The position numbers and the translations under genes are program-made. 18,134 nucleotides of DNA, from NCBI GenBank assembly GCA_947458985.1, contig CANHBA010000025.1, positions 1 to 18,134 of the forward strand, given 5' to 3'. Origin of the DNA: Flavobacteriales bacterium. GTDB taxonomy: Bacteria; Bacteroidota; Bacteroidia; Flavobacteriales_D; Crocinitomicaceae. How positions within the stretch are numbered: position 1 is the first letter of the stretch; every line of letters begins with the position of its first letter. The notes below the pieces were generated by a model. That model did no database searches and was not told the DNA's origin. It saw only the letters and a list, made by a program, of their open reading frames with translations. Below are positions 1 to 7,060 of this stretch, piece by piece.

Positions 1-955
1 CATCTTCGGCCATAGCGCCAACTCGTTCTAAAAAGTCTTCGTAATAGGTTTCTGGAACGTATAAAAACTCTACCCCGCGGTCGCGCATAGCGGAAACCGT
101 GGCCACGATGTCGTTGGTAGCAACTGCAATGTGTTGTACGCCCGGGCCGTTGTAAAAATCGATGTATTCCTCGATTTGAGATTTTTTCTTACCCTCGGCT
201 GGCTCATTGATCGGGAATTTAATGCGACCATTGCCGTTGGACATCACTTTAGACATTAGGGCGGTGTAGTCTGTGGAGATGTCGTTGTCGTCGAAAGAAA
301 CAATCTGAGCAAAGCCCATTACCTTTCCATAAAACTCGACCCAATCGTTCATTTCGTTCCAACCTACATTACCCACCATGTGGTCAATGAATTTGAGGCC
401 TAAAGGCTCAGGGTTGTAATGCGATTCCCATTTTTTATAGCCTGGCAAAAAGATGCCTTCGTAGTTGTGGCGCTCTACAAAAATATGAACGGTTTCGCCA
501 TAAGTGTAAATTCCGGAGCGCACCCCCCAACCATTCGCGTCTTCTTCGCGGGTTGGTTCCATGTAAGGCTTTGCACCTCTTTTGGTGGTTTCTTCAAATG
601 CTTTGGTGGCATCTTCTACCCATAGAGCAACAACTTTAACACCATCGCCGTGGGCATTGATGTGGGCATTAAGCTCGCCGCCTTCAGTTAATGGCGTAGT
701 GAGTACCAAACGGATTTTATCTTGTTTAAGCACATAAGAAACGCGGTCTTTGACACCTGTTTCTAAACCTGCATAGGCCTCGGACTGAAAACCAAAGGCT
801 GTTTTGTAGTAATGTGCGCTTTGTTTGGCGTTGCCGACGTAAAGTTCGACGTAGTCGGTACCTAAAAGCGGTAGGAAGTCTTCGGCGTCGTGAAATATTT
901 TTTCGAGACTGTAGTCGGTGTTCTGGATGTCTTTTAAATTTTTGATCTCTGCCAT
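1..955 (-). CDS. hppD: 4-hydroxyphenylpyruvate dioxygenase (HPPD), C-terminus cut by the window edge
   Basis: Converts 4-hydroxyphenylpyruvate to homogentisate, the second step of tyrosine degradation, in the cytoplasm with non-haem Fe(II). I translated 318 residues from ATG at 955 (MAEIKNLKDI...). Two vicinal-oxygen-chelate halves are visible: an N-terminal one (about 32-160, LGTDYVELYVGNA) and the catalytic one from about 185. Two of the three iron ligands are present: His192 in FIDHMVGN and His275 in GVQHIAVAT. The third (a Glu) and roughly 65-70 C-terminal residues should lie beyond position 1, judged from the usual length of about 380-390. The gene begins 38 bases after the hmgA stop on the same strand, so the two probably share a transcript, and HmgA consumes the product. 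No promoter is obvious in the 38-base gap. Identification is firm from the motifs; truncation is due to the window, not a mutation. Confidence 0.96.
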   Translation of the reverse strand, partial: MAEIKNLKDIQNTDYSLEKIFHDAEDFLPLLGTDYVELYVGNAKQSAHYYKTAFGFQSEAYAGLETGVKDRVSYVLKQDKIRLVLTTPLTEGGELNAHINAHGDGVKVVALWVEDATKAFEETTKRGAKPYMEPTREEDANGWGVRSGIYTYGETVHIFVERHNYEGIFLPGYKKWESHYNPEPLGLKFIDHMVGNVGWNEMNDWVEFYGKVMGFAQIVSFDDNDISTDYTALMSKVMSNGNGRIKFPINEPAEGKKKSQIEEYIDFYNGPGVQHIAVATNDIVATVSAMRDRGVEFLYVPETYYEDFLERVGAMAED

Positions 956-993
956 TGTATTGATTTTGGTCAAAATTAGGGATTAATGCCGAG

Positions 994-2151
994 TTAGTGC
1001 TGCCAAGAGAACATGTAGTCTGGCAATTCCATCTCCAAAGCGCGTTTGGTAAGAGAAAGTGGCTTAAAGGTATCGACCATAACAGCCAATTCTTCGGTTT
1101 CTTTTTTGCCAATACTGCGCTCATAGGCTCCTGGATGCGGGCCGTGCGGAATACCTGCCGGATGCAAGGTGATCTGACCTTTTTCGATGTTATTGCGACT
1201 CATGAAGTCTCCGTCTACATAATACAAGACCTCATCGGAATCGATGTTGGAGTGGTTATAAGGAGCCGGGATTGAATCTGGGTGGTAGTCGTAGAGACGC
1301 GGTACAAATGAACACACCGCAAAGGCAGCGGTTTCGAAAGTTTGGTGGACGGGTGGCGGTTGGTGCACGCGGCCTGTGATGGGTTCAAAATCATGGATGG
1401 AGAATGCGTAAGGATAGTTGTAGCCATCCCAACCTACGACATTAAAAGGATGATGTGCGTAGGTGTAGTCGTAAAGGACATCTTGTTTTTTGATACGGAT
1501 CAAGAAGTCGCCTTCTTCACGGTGTGTTTCGAGTTCAGATGGCGTGCGGATATCGCGCTCGCAATAAGGCGAATGCTCCAACAACTGACCAAACCAATTG
1601 CGGTAGCGTTTGGGCGTGTACACCGGATGAAACGACTGAATGATAAACAAGCGGTTGTTGGCGTCGTTGAATTCCAATTGGTAGATCATGCCGCGCGGAA
1701 TCACGAGGTAGTCACCGTAAGCAAAGTCGATGTTGCCCATTTGGGTGCGCAACTTGCCCGAACCTTTGTGGATGAAAATGATTTCGTCGGCATCGGCATT
1801 TTTGTAGAAGTAGTCTTTCATACTCTCAGAAGGTGCAGCGAGCTCGAGGTAGACGTCAGAGTTGACCAATACCGGTACACGGCTTTCTACGTAATCAGCG
1901 GCAGGCTTGAGGTCAAATCCTCTGAAACTGCGCATGAGCATATTTTTTTGGATGCCAATTTCTGGGGCAATATTGGTTTGTGCACCAATGGACTTCACTA
2001 CCGTTGGTGGTTGAACATGATAAAGCAGTGCAGACATGCCGTCAAAGCCAATAGTGCCAAAGAGTTGCTCGTGGTAAATGGAGCCATCGGGCTGGCGAAA
2101 AACGGTATGGCGCTTGTGCGGTATCTGTCCAAGTTTCTGGTAAAAAGGCAT
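994..2151 (-). CDS. hmgA: homogentisate 1,2-dioxygenase
   Basis: Opens the homogentisate ring to maleylacetoacetate, the step after HPPD. The 385-residue cupin protein carries the family core near its C-terminus: PPPVHQTF (His269, the likely catalytic base), PYNHSN with His300, DSDEV with Glu307, and IPHGPHPG with His336. I take His300, Glu307 and His336 as the Fe(II) ligands by comparison with the human enzyme (His335, Glu341, His371). The spacing from the first His to the Glu appears one residue longer than in the human protein; I recall this as typical of the Bacteroidota-type enzyme, not a defect. Length is normal for that type. Start at ATG 2151 is supported by an exact TAnnTTTG promoter element ending 20 bases upstream. 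It is the first gene of the hmgA-hppD pair and divergent from the threonine dehydrogenase gene. Confidence 0.96.
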   Translation of the reverse strand: MPFYQKLGQIPHKRHTVFRQPDGSIYHEQLFGTIGFDGMSALLYHVQPPTVVKSIGAQTNIAPEIGIQKNMLMRSFRGFDLKPAADYVESRVPVLVNSDVYLELAAPSESMKDYFYKNADADEIIFIHKGSGKLRTQMGNIDFAYGDYLVIPRGMIYQLEFNDANNRLFIIQSFHPVYTPKRYRNWFGQLLEHSPYCERDIRTPSELETHREEGDFLIRIKKQDVLYDYTYAHHPFNVVGWDGYNYPYAFSIHDFEPITGRVHQPPPVHQTFETAAFAVCSFVPRLYDYHPDSIPAPYNHSNIDSDEVLYYVDGDFMSRNNIEKGQITLHPAGIPHGPHPGAYERSIGKKETEELAVMVDTFKPLSLTKRALEMELPDYMFSWQH

Positions 2152-2171
2152 GTTAAAAAGTTTTATAAGTT

Positions 2172-2179
2172 CAAAACTA
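2172..2179 (-). promoter_or_regulatory. -7 promoter element for hmgA-hppD
   Basis: On the minus strand this reads TAGTTTTG, an exact match to the Bacteroidota -7 consensus TAnnTTTG, ending 20 bases before the hmgA ATG. No clean -33 TTG is found 17-23 bases further upstream; the nearest is TTTC-like. Predicted transcription start is about 2165. It lies back to back with the promoter of the plus-strand dehydrogenase gene. Confidence 0.5.
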
Positions 2180-2221
2180 ATTCAAATGCGGAATTGAAGA
2201 AATGATTTTGGTCAGTTTTGT

Positions 2222-2229
2222 TACTTTTG
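2222..2229 (+). promoter_or_regulatory. -7 promoter element for the threonine dehydrogenase gene
   Basis: TACTTTTG matches TAnnTTTG exactly and ends 21 bases before the ATG at 2251. A candidate -33 TTG at 2194-2196 is 25 bases upstream, longer than the usual 17-23, so the -33 box is uncertain. Its position also supports ATG 2251 as the start over the upstream in-frame codon at 2218, which lies ahead of this element. Confidence 0.5.
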
Positions 2230-2250
2230 TTGCAACATCAAATCAACTTT

Positions 2251-3186
2251 ATGTCAAAAATATTGGTACTTGGGTCTTGTGGCCAGATTGGAACCGAACT
2301 TGTTTTAGCACTCCGTGCCAAATTTGGAAACACAGCAGTTGTTGCTGCCGACCTCCGAGATGAGTGCCCTGTTATACTCAACAACGGACCATACATCAAA
2401 CTCGACGCCCTCGACAAAGAAAGTGTGCGCGCCTATATAATTGAACAAGACATCAAAGAAGTTTATTTATTAGCAGCACTGCTTTCTGCTACTGCCGAGA
2501 AAAACCCCGACTTCGCTTGGAAACTCAACATGGAAGGTTTGTTCACTATCCTTGACCTCGCCAAAGAAGGACAGCTTCAAAAAATATTCTGGCCAAGCTC
2601 TATTGCCGTTTTTGGCCCAACCACACCTGCTGACCAAACGCCGCAGCACACCGTCATGGAACCCACTACCGTTTATGGCATCTCTAAACAAGCCGGTGAG
2701 CGTTGGTGTGAGTACTACCACAACAAATTTGGCGTAGATGTACGCAGTATACGCTACCCTGGCCTCATCTCTTACAAAAGCTTACCGGGCGGCGGCACCA
2801 CCGACTACGCTGTCGATATCTTTTACAAAGCAAAAGCGGAAGGTAAATTCACTTGCTTTCTAAGTGAAGACACCATGCTGCCAATGATGTTTATGGACGA
2901 CGCCATTCGCGCCACAATTGAACTAATGGAAGCACCTGCTGAACAAATCAAGATCAGATCGGCCTATAATTTGGCTGGCTGCAGCTTCACTCCTGCCGAA
3001 CTTGCAAAAGAAATTCAAGCACTACAACCAAGTTTTACTATAGACTACGCCCCTGATTTCCGTCAGGCCATTGCAGACAGCTGGCCCAATTCTATTGACG
3101 ATAGCGCTGCCACAAAAGATTGGGGCTGGAAGGCTCAGTTTGACACCAAAGCAATGGTAAAAGTGATGCTGGAGAATGTTCAATAG
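2251..3186 (+). CDS. L-threonine 3-dehydrogenase, short-chain dehydrogenase (epimerase-like) type
   Basis: Probably oxidises L-threonine to 2-amino-3-oxobutyrate with NAD+, which a CoA ligase then splits to glycine and acetyl-CoA. The 311-residue protein is an extended SDR. It has an N-terminal Rossmann fold with GSCGQIG (residues 8-14), an acidic Asp34 after the second strand, catalytic Ser116/Ser117 in WPSSIAVFG, and YGISK (Tyr142, Lys146). The stretch RYPGLISYKSLPGGGTTDY (168-186) separates SDR threonine dehydrogenases (animal mitochondrial TDH, Flavobacterium enzyme) from sugar-nucleotide epimerases. I chose ATG 2251 over 2218 because the protein proper starts MSKILVLGS and the promoter element lies between the two. 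It stands alone between the divergent tyrosine genes and the sigma gene. A different NAD-dependent epimerase remains possible but less likely. The symbol tdh is usually used for the unrelated zinc enzyme, so none is given. Confidence 0.85.
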   Translation: MSKILVLGSCGQIGTELVLALRAKFGNTAVVAADLRDECPVILNNGPYIKLDALDKESVRAYIIEQDIKEVYLLAALLSATAEKNPDFAWKLNMEGLFTILDLAKEGQLQKIFWPSSIAVFGPTTPADQTPQHTVMEPTTVYGISKQAGERWCEYYHNKFGVDVRSIRYPGLISYKSLPGGGTTDYAVDIFYKAKAEGKFTCFLSEDTMLPMMFMDDAIRATIELMEAPAEQIKIRSAYNLAGCSFTPAELAKEIQALQPSFTIDYAPDFRQAIADSWPNSIDDSAATKDWGWKAQFDTKAMVKVMLENVQ

Positions 3187-3189
3187 ATA

Positions 3190-3212
3190 TTATCTATAGT
3201 CGATATAGATAA
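3190..3212. repeat. 9-bp AT-rich inverted repeat just after the dehydrogenase stop
   Basis: TTATCTATA (3190-3198) and TATAGATAA (3204-3212) are perfect reverse complements around the loop GTCGA. It begins 3 bases after the stop codon at 3186. It could be a weak terminator, but the stem is nearly all A/T and a T-rich stretch follows only some 6 bases later, so an operator is equally possible. Confidence 0.4.
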
Positions 3213-3224
3213 AAATTATTGTTT

Positions 3225-3290
3225 TGTTTAAACTTTTTCTTGTTTTGTTAAACAAATAATGTTTAACTTTAACTCGTAATTGTTAAACAA
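3225..3290 (+). promoter_or_regulatory. operator-like array of four TTGTTTAA half-sites before the sigma-crt operon
   Basis: TTGTTTAA occurs at 3225-3232 and, with one mismatch, as ATGTTTAA at 3259-3266. Its reverse complement TTAAACAA is at 3248-3255 and 3283-3290. They form two inverted pairs with 15- and 16-base spacers, three bases apart. The 11-mer TTGTTAAACAA occurs exactly twice (3245-3255, 3280-3290). A possible promoter lies inside: TTG 3240-3242, 21 bases, then TAACTTTA 3264-3271 (7 of 8 to TAnnTTTG). A regulator bound here should control the operon. MerR/CarH-type regulators are known from other carotenoid loci, but none is encoded in this window, so the binder is inference. Confidence 0.6.
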
Positions 3291-3301
3291 AACAACGCGC
3301 T

Positions 3302-3814
3302 ATGTCTACAATAGAATTCAATGAAGCACTAATTGGTCTAGAAAACAACCTCCAATCTTTTGCACTTTCTTTTACAAGAAACCGAGAAGACGCAAGGGAT
3401 TTAACCCAAGAAACCATGCTCAAAGCGATTACGTATCGCAACTATTATACGCCACAGACAAACTTTAAGGCGTGGGTTTTCACAATTATGCGTAACTTGT
3501 TCATCAATCAGTACCGCAGAAGAGTAAAATCGGGTGCCATTTTCGATCACAGCAAAGAAGTTTTCTTGATCGGCAACATCCATAGCCACGAAGACAGCGC
3601 AATAGAGAAGATAGGTGTAAAAGACATCAACAGACAAATCAACTTATTAGGAGAGGAATACCAAACGCCTTTTGAAATGCATTTTCAAGGCTTCAAATAC
3701 AAAGAGATCGCAGACAAACTAGGTATTCCAATCGGAACCGTGAAAAGCCGGATTTTCATCGCCAGAAAAAAACTGATGGAAGCACTACCGGAATTCGCAT
3801 TTTCGGCAAATTAA
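3302..3814 (+). CDS. ECF-type RNA polymerase sigma factor heading the carotenoid operon
   Basis: Directs RNA polymerase to a particular promoter set, presumably including stress or pigment genes. The 170-residue protein has only the two ECF domains. Region 2 spans about 10-75, with DARDLTQETMLKA and the -10-recognition stretch FKAWVFTIMRNLFINQYRR. Region 4 spans about 112-163, with the helix-turn-helix YKEIADKLGIPIGTVKSRIF and the tail ARKKLMEAL. The stop at 3812-3814 is only three bases before the crtI ATG, so the two are surely cotranscribed. No anti-sigma factor follows, which is unusual for ECF factors; control may be transcriptional through the repeat array upstream. The myxobacterial carotenoid sigma factor CarQ is a functional analogue, though it has an anti-sigma partner. 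Family assignment is firm; the light/carotenoid role is inferred from context. Confidence 0.93.
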   Translation: MSTIEFNEALIGLENNLQSFALSFTRNREDARDLTQETMLKAITYRNYYTPQTNFKAWVFTIMRNLFINQYRRRVKSGAIFDHSKEVFLIGNIHSHEDSAIEKIGVKDINRQINLLGEEYQTPFEMHFQGFKYKEIADKLGIPIGTVKSRIFIARKKLMEALPEFAFSAN

Positions 3815-3817
3815 TTT

Positions 3818-5287
3818 ATGACAAAAAAAGTACACGTAATTGGCTCGGGTATTTCGAGCCTCTCGACCGCTTCATTTCTTGCAAAAGCAGGCTATGACGT
3901 TCAAATTTTTGAAAAAAACACTTCCATCGGAGGGCGCGCGCGTCAGTTCGAAACACAAGGTTTTACTTTTGACATGGGCCCGTCTTGGTACTGGATGCCC
4001 GATGTATTTGAAAAATTTTATCAGCAATTTGGCTACACTACTTCTGATTTTTACGAACTCAAACGCCTAGACCCCTCTTACCGCGTTTACTGGCCCGACC
4101 TTTCGTACACGAATGTACCGGCTAACATGACAGCGCTCGAAGCGTGGTTTGAGTCCTTAGAGCCCGGAAGTGCCAAAAACCTTCAAGCATTTTTAAAAGA
4201 CGCCGCCTACAAATACAAAGTAGGCATGGAAGACCTCGTTTACAAACCTAGTTTGAGCCTCACTGAATTCATCGATAGCCGCGTACTTGGTGGCTTGTTT
4301 AAAATGCATTTGTTCTCGTCCTTTTCTGCATTTATCAGAAAATACTTCAAGCATCCTAAAATATTATCCCTTTTGGAATTTCCGGTGTTGTTTCTGGGTG
4401 CTATGCCCAATGAAACCCCAGCGCTTTATTCCTTAATGAACTATGCCGACATCCAATTAGGTACTTGGTACCCGATGAACGGTATGCACGAATTCATCAA
4501 AGCTTTTGCACGCATTGCCCAAGAACAAGGTGTCCAAATTCAGACCTCAGCCAATGTGGAGCGCATTGTCATCGAAAACGGGAAAGCAACTGGCACCATT
4601 GTAAATGGTGTTTTTCATGCGGCTGACATCGTGATTTCTGGCGCCGACTACGCGCACACCGATCAAAAATTATTACAAAAAGATGCCAACTATTCGGACG
4701 CTTACTGGGACAAACGCACCATGGCGCCTTCAAGCCTTTTGTTTTATGTGGGTGTCAATAAAAAACTCAACAATTTAGAGCACCACAACCTCTTTTTTGA
4801 TGAATCGTTAACAGAACACGGCAAGACCATCTACAAAGACCCAAGCTGGCCTGAAAAACCACTTTTTTACCTCAGTGCGCCTTCCATGACCGACCCATCT
4901 GTTGCACCCGAAGGTTCAGAAAACTTGTTCTTTCTGATTCCGCTTGCCCCAGACCTCAAAGACGACGAAGCCACTCGTGATAAATACTTCGATATTTTAG
5001 TCAAAAGACTCAAGGATTTAACTGGCAACGACATCAAAGACTATATTGTTTACAAAAAAAGTTTCTGTGTTTCCGATTTCAAAAGTGAATACAACGCTTT
5101 CAAAGGAAATGCTTACGGTTTGGCGAATACGCTGCTTCAGACGGCCATTCTCAAACCACGAATGCAACACAAAAAAATCAAGAACCTGTATTATACTGGG
5201 CAACTTACCGTTCCAGGCCCAGGCGTTCCTCCTTCTATTGTTTCAGGAGAGGTTGTCGCCAAACACATCATTGCAAAGCACCACTAA
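3818..5287 (+). CDS. crtI: phytoene desaturase (CrtI type)
   Basis: Introduces double bonds into phytoene, normally giving lycopene, with FAD at the membrane. The 489 residues are the usual CrtI length. The N-terminus has the dinucleotide-binding motif (GSGISS, residues 9-14), then Glu32 in IFEKN and GGRARQFETQGFTFDMGPSWY, a strong CrtI signature. The C-terminus has the FAD-associated block YYTGQLTVPGPGVPPSIVSG (about 458-477). It follows the sigma gene by 3 bases and precedes crtB by 9. Related desaturases (CrtD, CrtN) act on other substrates, but pairing with phytoene synthase favours CrtI. Nothing suggests a frameshift or truncation. Confidence 0.95.
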   Translation: MTKKVHVIGSGISSLSTASFLAKAGYDVQIFEKNTSIGGRARQFETQGFTFDMGPSWYWMPDVFEKFYQQFGYTTSDFYELKRLDPSYRVYWPDLSYTNVPANMTALEAWFESLEPGSAKNLQAFLKDAAYKYKVGMEDLVYKPSLSLTEFIDSRVLGGLFKMHLFSSFSAFIRKYFKHPKILSLLEFPVLFLGAMPNETPALYSLMNYADIQLGTWYPMNGMHEFIKAFARIAQEQGVQIQTSANVERIVIENGKATGTIVNGVFHAADIVISGADYAHTDQKLLQKDANYSDAYWDKRTMAPSSLLFYVGVNKKLNNLEHHNLFFDESLTEHGKTIYKDPSWPEKPLFYLSAPSMTDPSVAPEGSENLFFLIPLAPDLKDDEATRDKYFDILVKRLKDLTGNDIKDYIVYKKSFCVSDFKSEYNAFKGNAYGLANTLLQTAILKPRMQHKKIKNLYYTGQLTVPGPGVPPSIVSGEVVAKHIIAKHH

Positions 5288-5296
5288 ACCAATACT

Positions 5297-6133
5297 ATGA
5301 AAGCTTTATTCGACAACGTCTGCCAAGAAATGAGCGAGCTCACGACCAAAAGGTACAGCACTTCTTTTTCACTAGGCATCAGTTTTTTGCACAAAGATTT
5401 GCAAAAGCCTATTTATTCGATTTATGGTTTTGTGCGCTTTGCCGATGAAATTGTAGACACCTTCCATGGCTTTGATAAAGAAAAACTGCTCGCAGACTTC
5501 AAAGCACAAACCTATGAAGCTATTGCAGCAGGTATTTCCCTCAATCCAATTTTGAATAGCTTTCAGTGGGCGGTCAATAAATACCAAATTCCAATGGAAC
5601 TCATCGATACCTTCCTCGATTCCATGGAAATGGACCTTCAAAAACAAACCTACGATCAAGGCAAATATGAAACTTACATTTTAGGGTCTGCCGAAGTAGT
5701 TGGGCTCATGTGTTTGAAAGTTTTTGTCGAAGGCGACCAAACAGCTTACGAAGAGCTCAAACCATACGCTATGAAATTAGGCGCGGCCTTCCAAAAAATC
5801 AATTTCTTGCGCGATCTCAAAGCGGATTACCAAGAGCTTGGACGCACGTATTTTCCAGGTATCAACTTGTCGGAATTCAATACAGCGCTTAAAAAAGAAA
5901 TTGAAGCGGATATCGCACTCGACTTCAAAAAAGGTTACGAAGGCATTTTATTATTGCCGAGAAGCGCGCGTTTTGGTGTCTATATGGCTTACAAATATTA
6001 TTTCAAGCTCTTTAATAAGATCAAGCAAACGCCAGCTGAAAACGTGCTCAATGAGCGCATTCGCATCCCTAATTACCGCAAAATGCGCATTTTACTCACC
6101 TCTTACGTGCGCCACAACCTCAATTTGCTTTAA
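5297..6133 (+). CDS. crtB: phytoene synthase
   Basis: Condenses two geranylgeranyl diphosphates head to head to phytoene, the first committed carotenoid step. The 278-residue protein shows both Mg2+-diphosphate-binding aspartate motifs of the squalene/phytoene synthase family: DEIVD at residues 50-54 within YGFVRFADEIVD, and DLKAD at 173-177 within NFLRDLKADYQELGRTYFP. The family motif around SAEVVGLMCL (131-140) is also present. It is somewhat shorter than proteobacterial CrtB (about 300) but complete. The stop codon shares its last base with the idi start (TAATG at 6131-6135), indicating translational coupling. Squalene or diapophytoene synthase are alternatives by fold; the crtI neighbour makes phytoene the likely product. 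Confidence 0.95.
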   Translation: MKALFDNVCQEMSELTTKRYSTSFSLGISFLHKDLQKPIYSIYGFVRFADEIVDTFHGFDKEKLLADFKAQTYEAIAAGISLNPILNSFQWAVNKYQIPMELIDTFLDSMEMDLQKQTYDQGKYETYILGSAEVVGLMCLKVFVEGDQTAYEELKPYAMKLGAAFQKINFLRDLKADYQELGRTYFPGINLSEFNTALKKEIEADIALDFKKGYEGILLLPRSARFGVYMAYKYYFKLFNKIKQTPAENVLNERIRIPNYRKMRILLTSYVRHNLNLL

Positions 6134-6669
6134 TGCCCGAAGAATACGTCATATTAGTCAATGAAGACGACGACGAAATTGGTCAGCGCGAAAAAATGGA
6201 GGCCCACAGAAGTGGCGAACTCCACCGCGCATTCTCTGTTTTGATCTTTAATGCAGCCGGTGAACTCCTTTTACAACAGCGAGCTGCTCACAAATACCAC
6301 TCACCTTTGCTCTGGACCAACGCTTGTTGCAGCCACCAACGCCCAGGAGAAACAACACTTAAAGCAGCGGAACGCAGGCTTCAAGAAGAAATGGGTATGT
6401 CGGCACAATTGCAAGCAGCATTTCATTTCATTTACAAAGCCAAACTAGACCAAGGCCTTACTGAACACGAACTCGATCATGTCGTTTTTGGTTATTCAGA
6501 ACAGGCACCCCAAATCAATACCGAAGAAGTAGCCGCCTACAAATGGATTGGCCTTTCAGAACTCCTTCAAGACCTCAAAAATAATCCACATGACTACACC
6601 GCTTGGTTTCAAATTCTTTTGAACCAGCATGTAGACGCAATCGCAAAAGCAGCAAATGAAAGTATGTAG
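6133..6669 (+). CDS. idi: isopentenyl-diphosphate delta-isomerase, type 1 (Nudix fold)
   Basis: Interconverts isopentenyl and dimethylallyl diphosphate, setting precursor supply for carotenoids and quinones. The 178-residue length matches bacterial type 1 Idi. Visible residues: metal-binding His25 and His31, the motif TNACCSHQRPGE with catalytic Cys66 and ligand His68, a Nudix-like stretch to REEMG-type residues (RRLQEEMGM, 81-89), and the EHE pair Glu111/Glu113 matching E. coli Glu114/Glu116. The start overlaps the crtB stop by one base and its 3' end overlaps the next gene by 14 bases. Placement in the crt operon suggests isomerase is made together with the pathway that drains it. Confidence 0.95.
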   Translation: MPEEYVILVNEDDDEIGQREKMEAHRSGELHRAFSVLIFNAAGELLLQQRAAHKYHSPLLWTNACCSHQRPGETTLKAAERRLQEEMGMSAQLQAAFHFIYKAKLDQGLTEHELDHVVFGYSEQAPQINTEEVAAYKWIGLSELLQDLKNNPHDYTAWFQILLNQHVDAIAKAANESM

Positions 6670-7060
6670 AAGAGCGACCTTCAATGCGGCGCATCGCTTG
6701 TTCAGACCTGATTGGTCCGACGAAAAAAACAATGCCATTTTTGGCAAATGCAACAATCCTAACTTTCATGGTCACAACTACACACTAGAAGTGTGGATAG
6801 ACGGTGCAATTGATCCAGAAACGGGCTACCTCATCGACCTCAAGTTGGTCAAAGACCTCATCGGAACAGAAGTTCAAGACCGTTTTGACCACCGTAATTT
6901 AAACCTAGATTGCCCTGAGTTCGCCAATTTGAACCCAACCGCCGAAAACATTGCGGTGGTTATTTGGAATTTACTCCGAGACAAACTCGATGCGAAGTAT
7001 GGCCTTAGCGTGAAGCTCTGGGAAACTCAAAACAACATCATTGAATACGACGGCAAATGA
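6656..7060 (+). CDS. 6-pyruvoyl-tetrahydropterin synthase family protein (PTPS-II-like)
   Basis: Family members act on 7,8-dihydroneopterin triphosphate: PTPS gives 6-pyruvoyl-tetrahydropterin for tetrahydrobiopterin, QueD gives 6-carboxy-tetrahydropterin for queuosine. The 134-residue protein has the zinc ligands His13 (FNAAHRL), His38 and His40, and catalytic Cys32 in GKCNNPNFHGHNY. The spacing is Cys-x5-His-Gly-His, as in eukaryotic PTPS, not Cys-x3-HGH as in QueD. The DHRNLN stretch and the late Glu in KLWETQ are also as in the family. I therefore favour a biopterin-type role over queuosine; automated annotation often calls such genes queD. It overlaps idi by 14 bases and the photolyase gene by 4 (ATGA). 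The product could serve phenylalanine hydroxylase or a photolyase antenna; both are inference. Confidence 0.88.
   Translation: MKVCRRATFNAAHRLFRPDWSDEKNNAIFGKCNNPNFHGHNYTLEVWIDGAIDPETGYLIDLKLVKDLIGTEVQDRFDHRNLNLDCPEFANLNPTAENIAVVIWNLLRDKLDAKYGLSVKLWETQNNIIEYDGK

Noticed and set aside
1342..2205. A 287-codon open frame on the plus strand opposite hmgA.
   Set aside because: hmgA has all its catalytic residues in the other direction; the antisense product resembles no known fold, and the frame runs out of hmgA into its promoter.
3226..3233. GTTTAAAC as a separate palindromic site.
   Set aside because: It overlaps the TTGTTTAA half-site at 3225-3232 and is better explained as part of that array.
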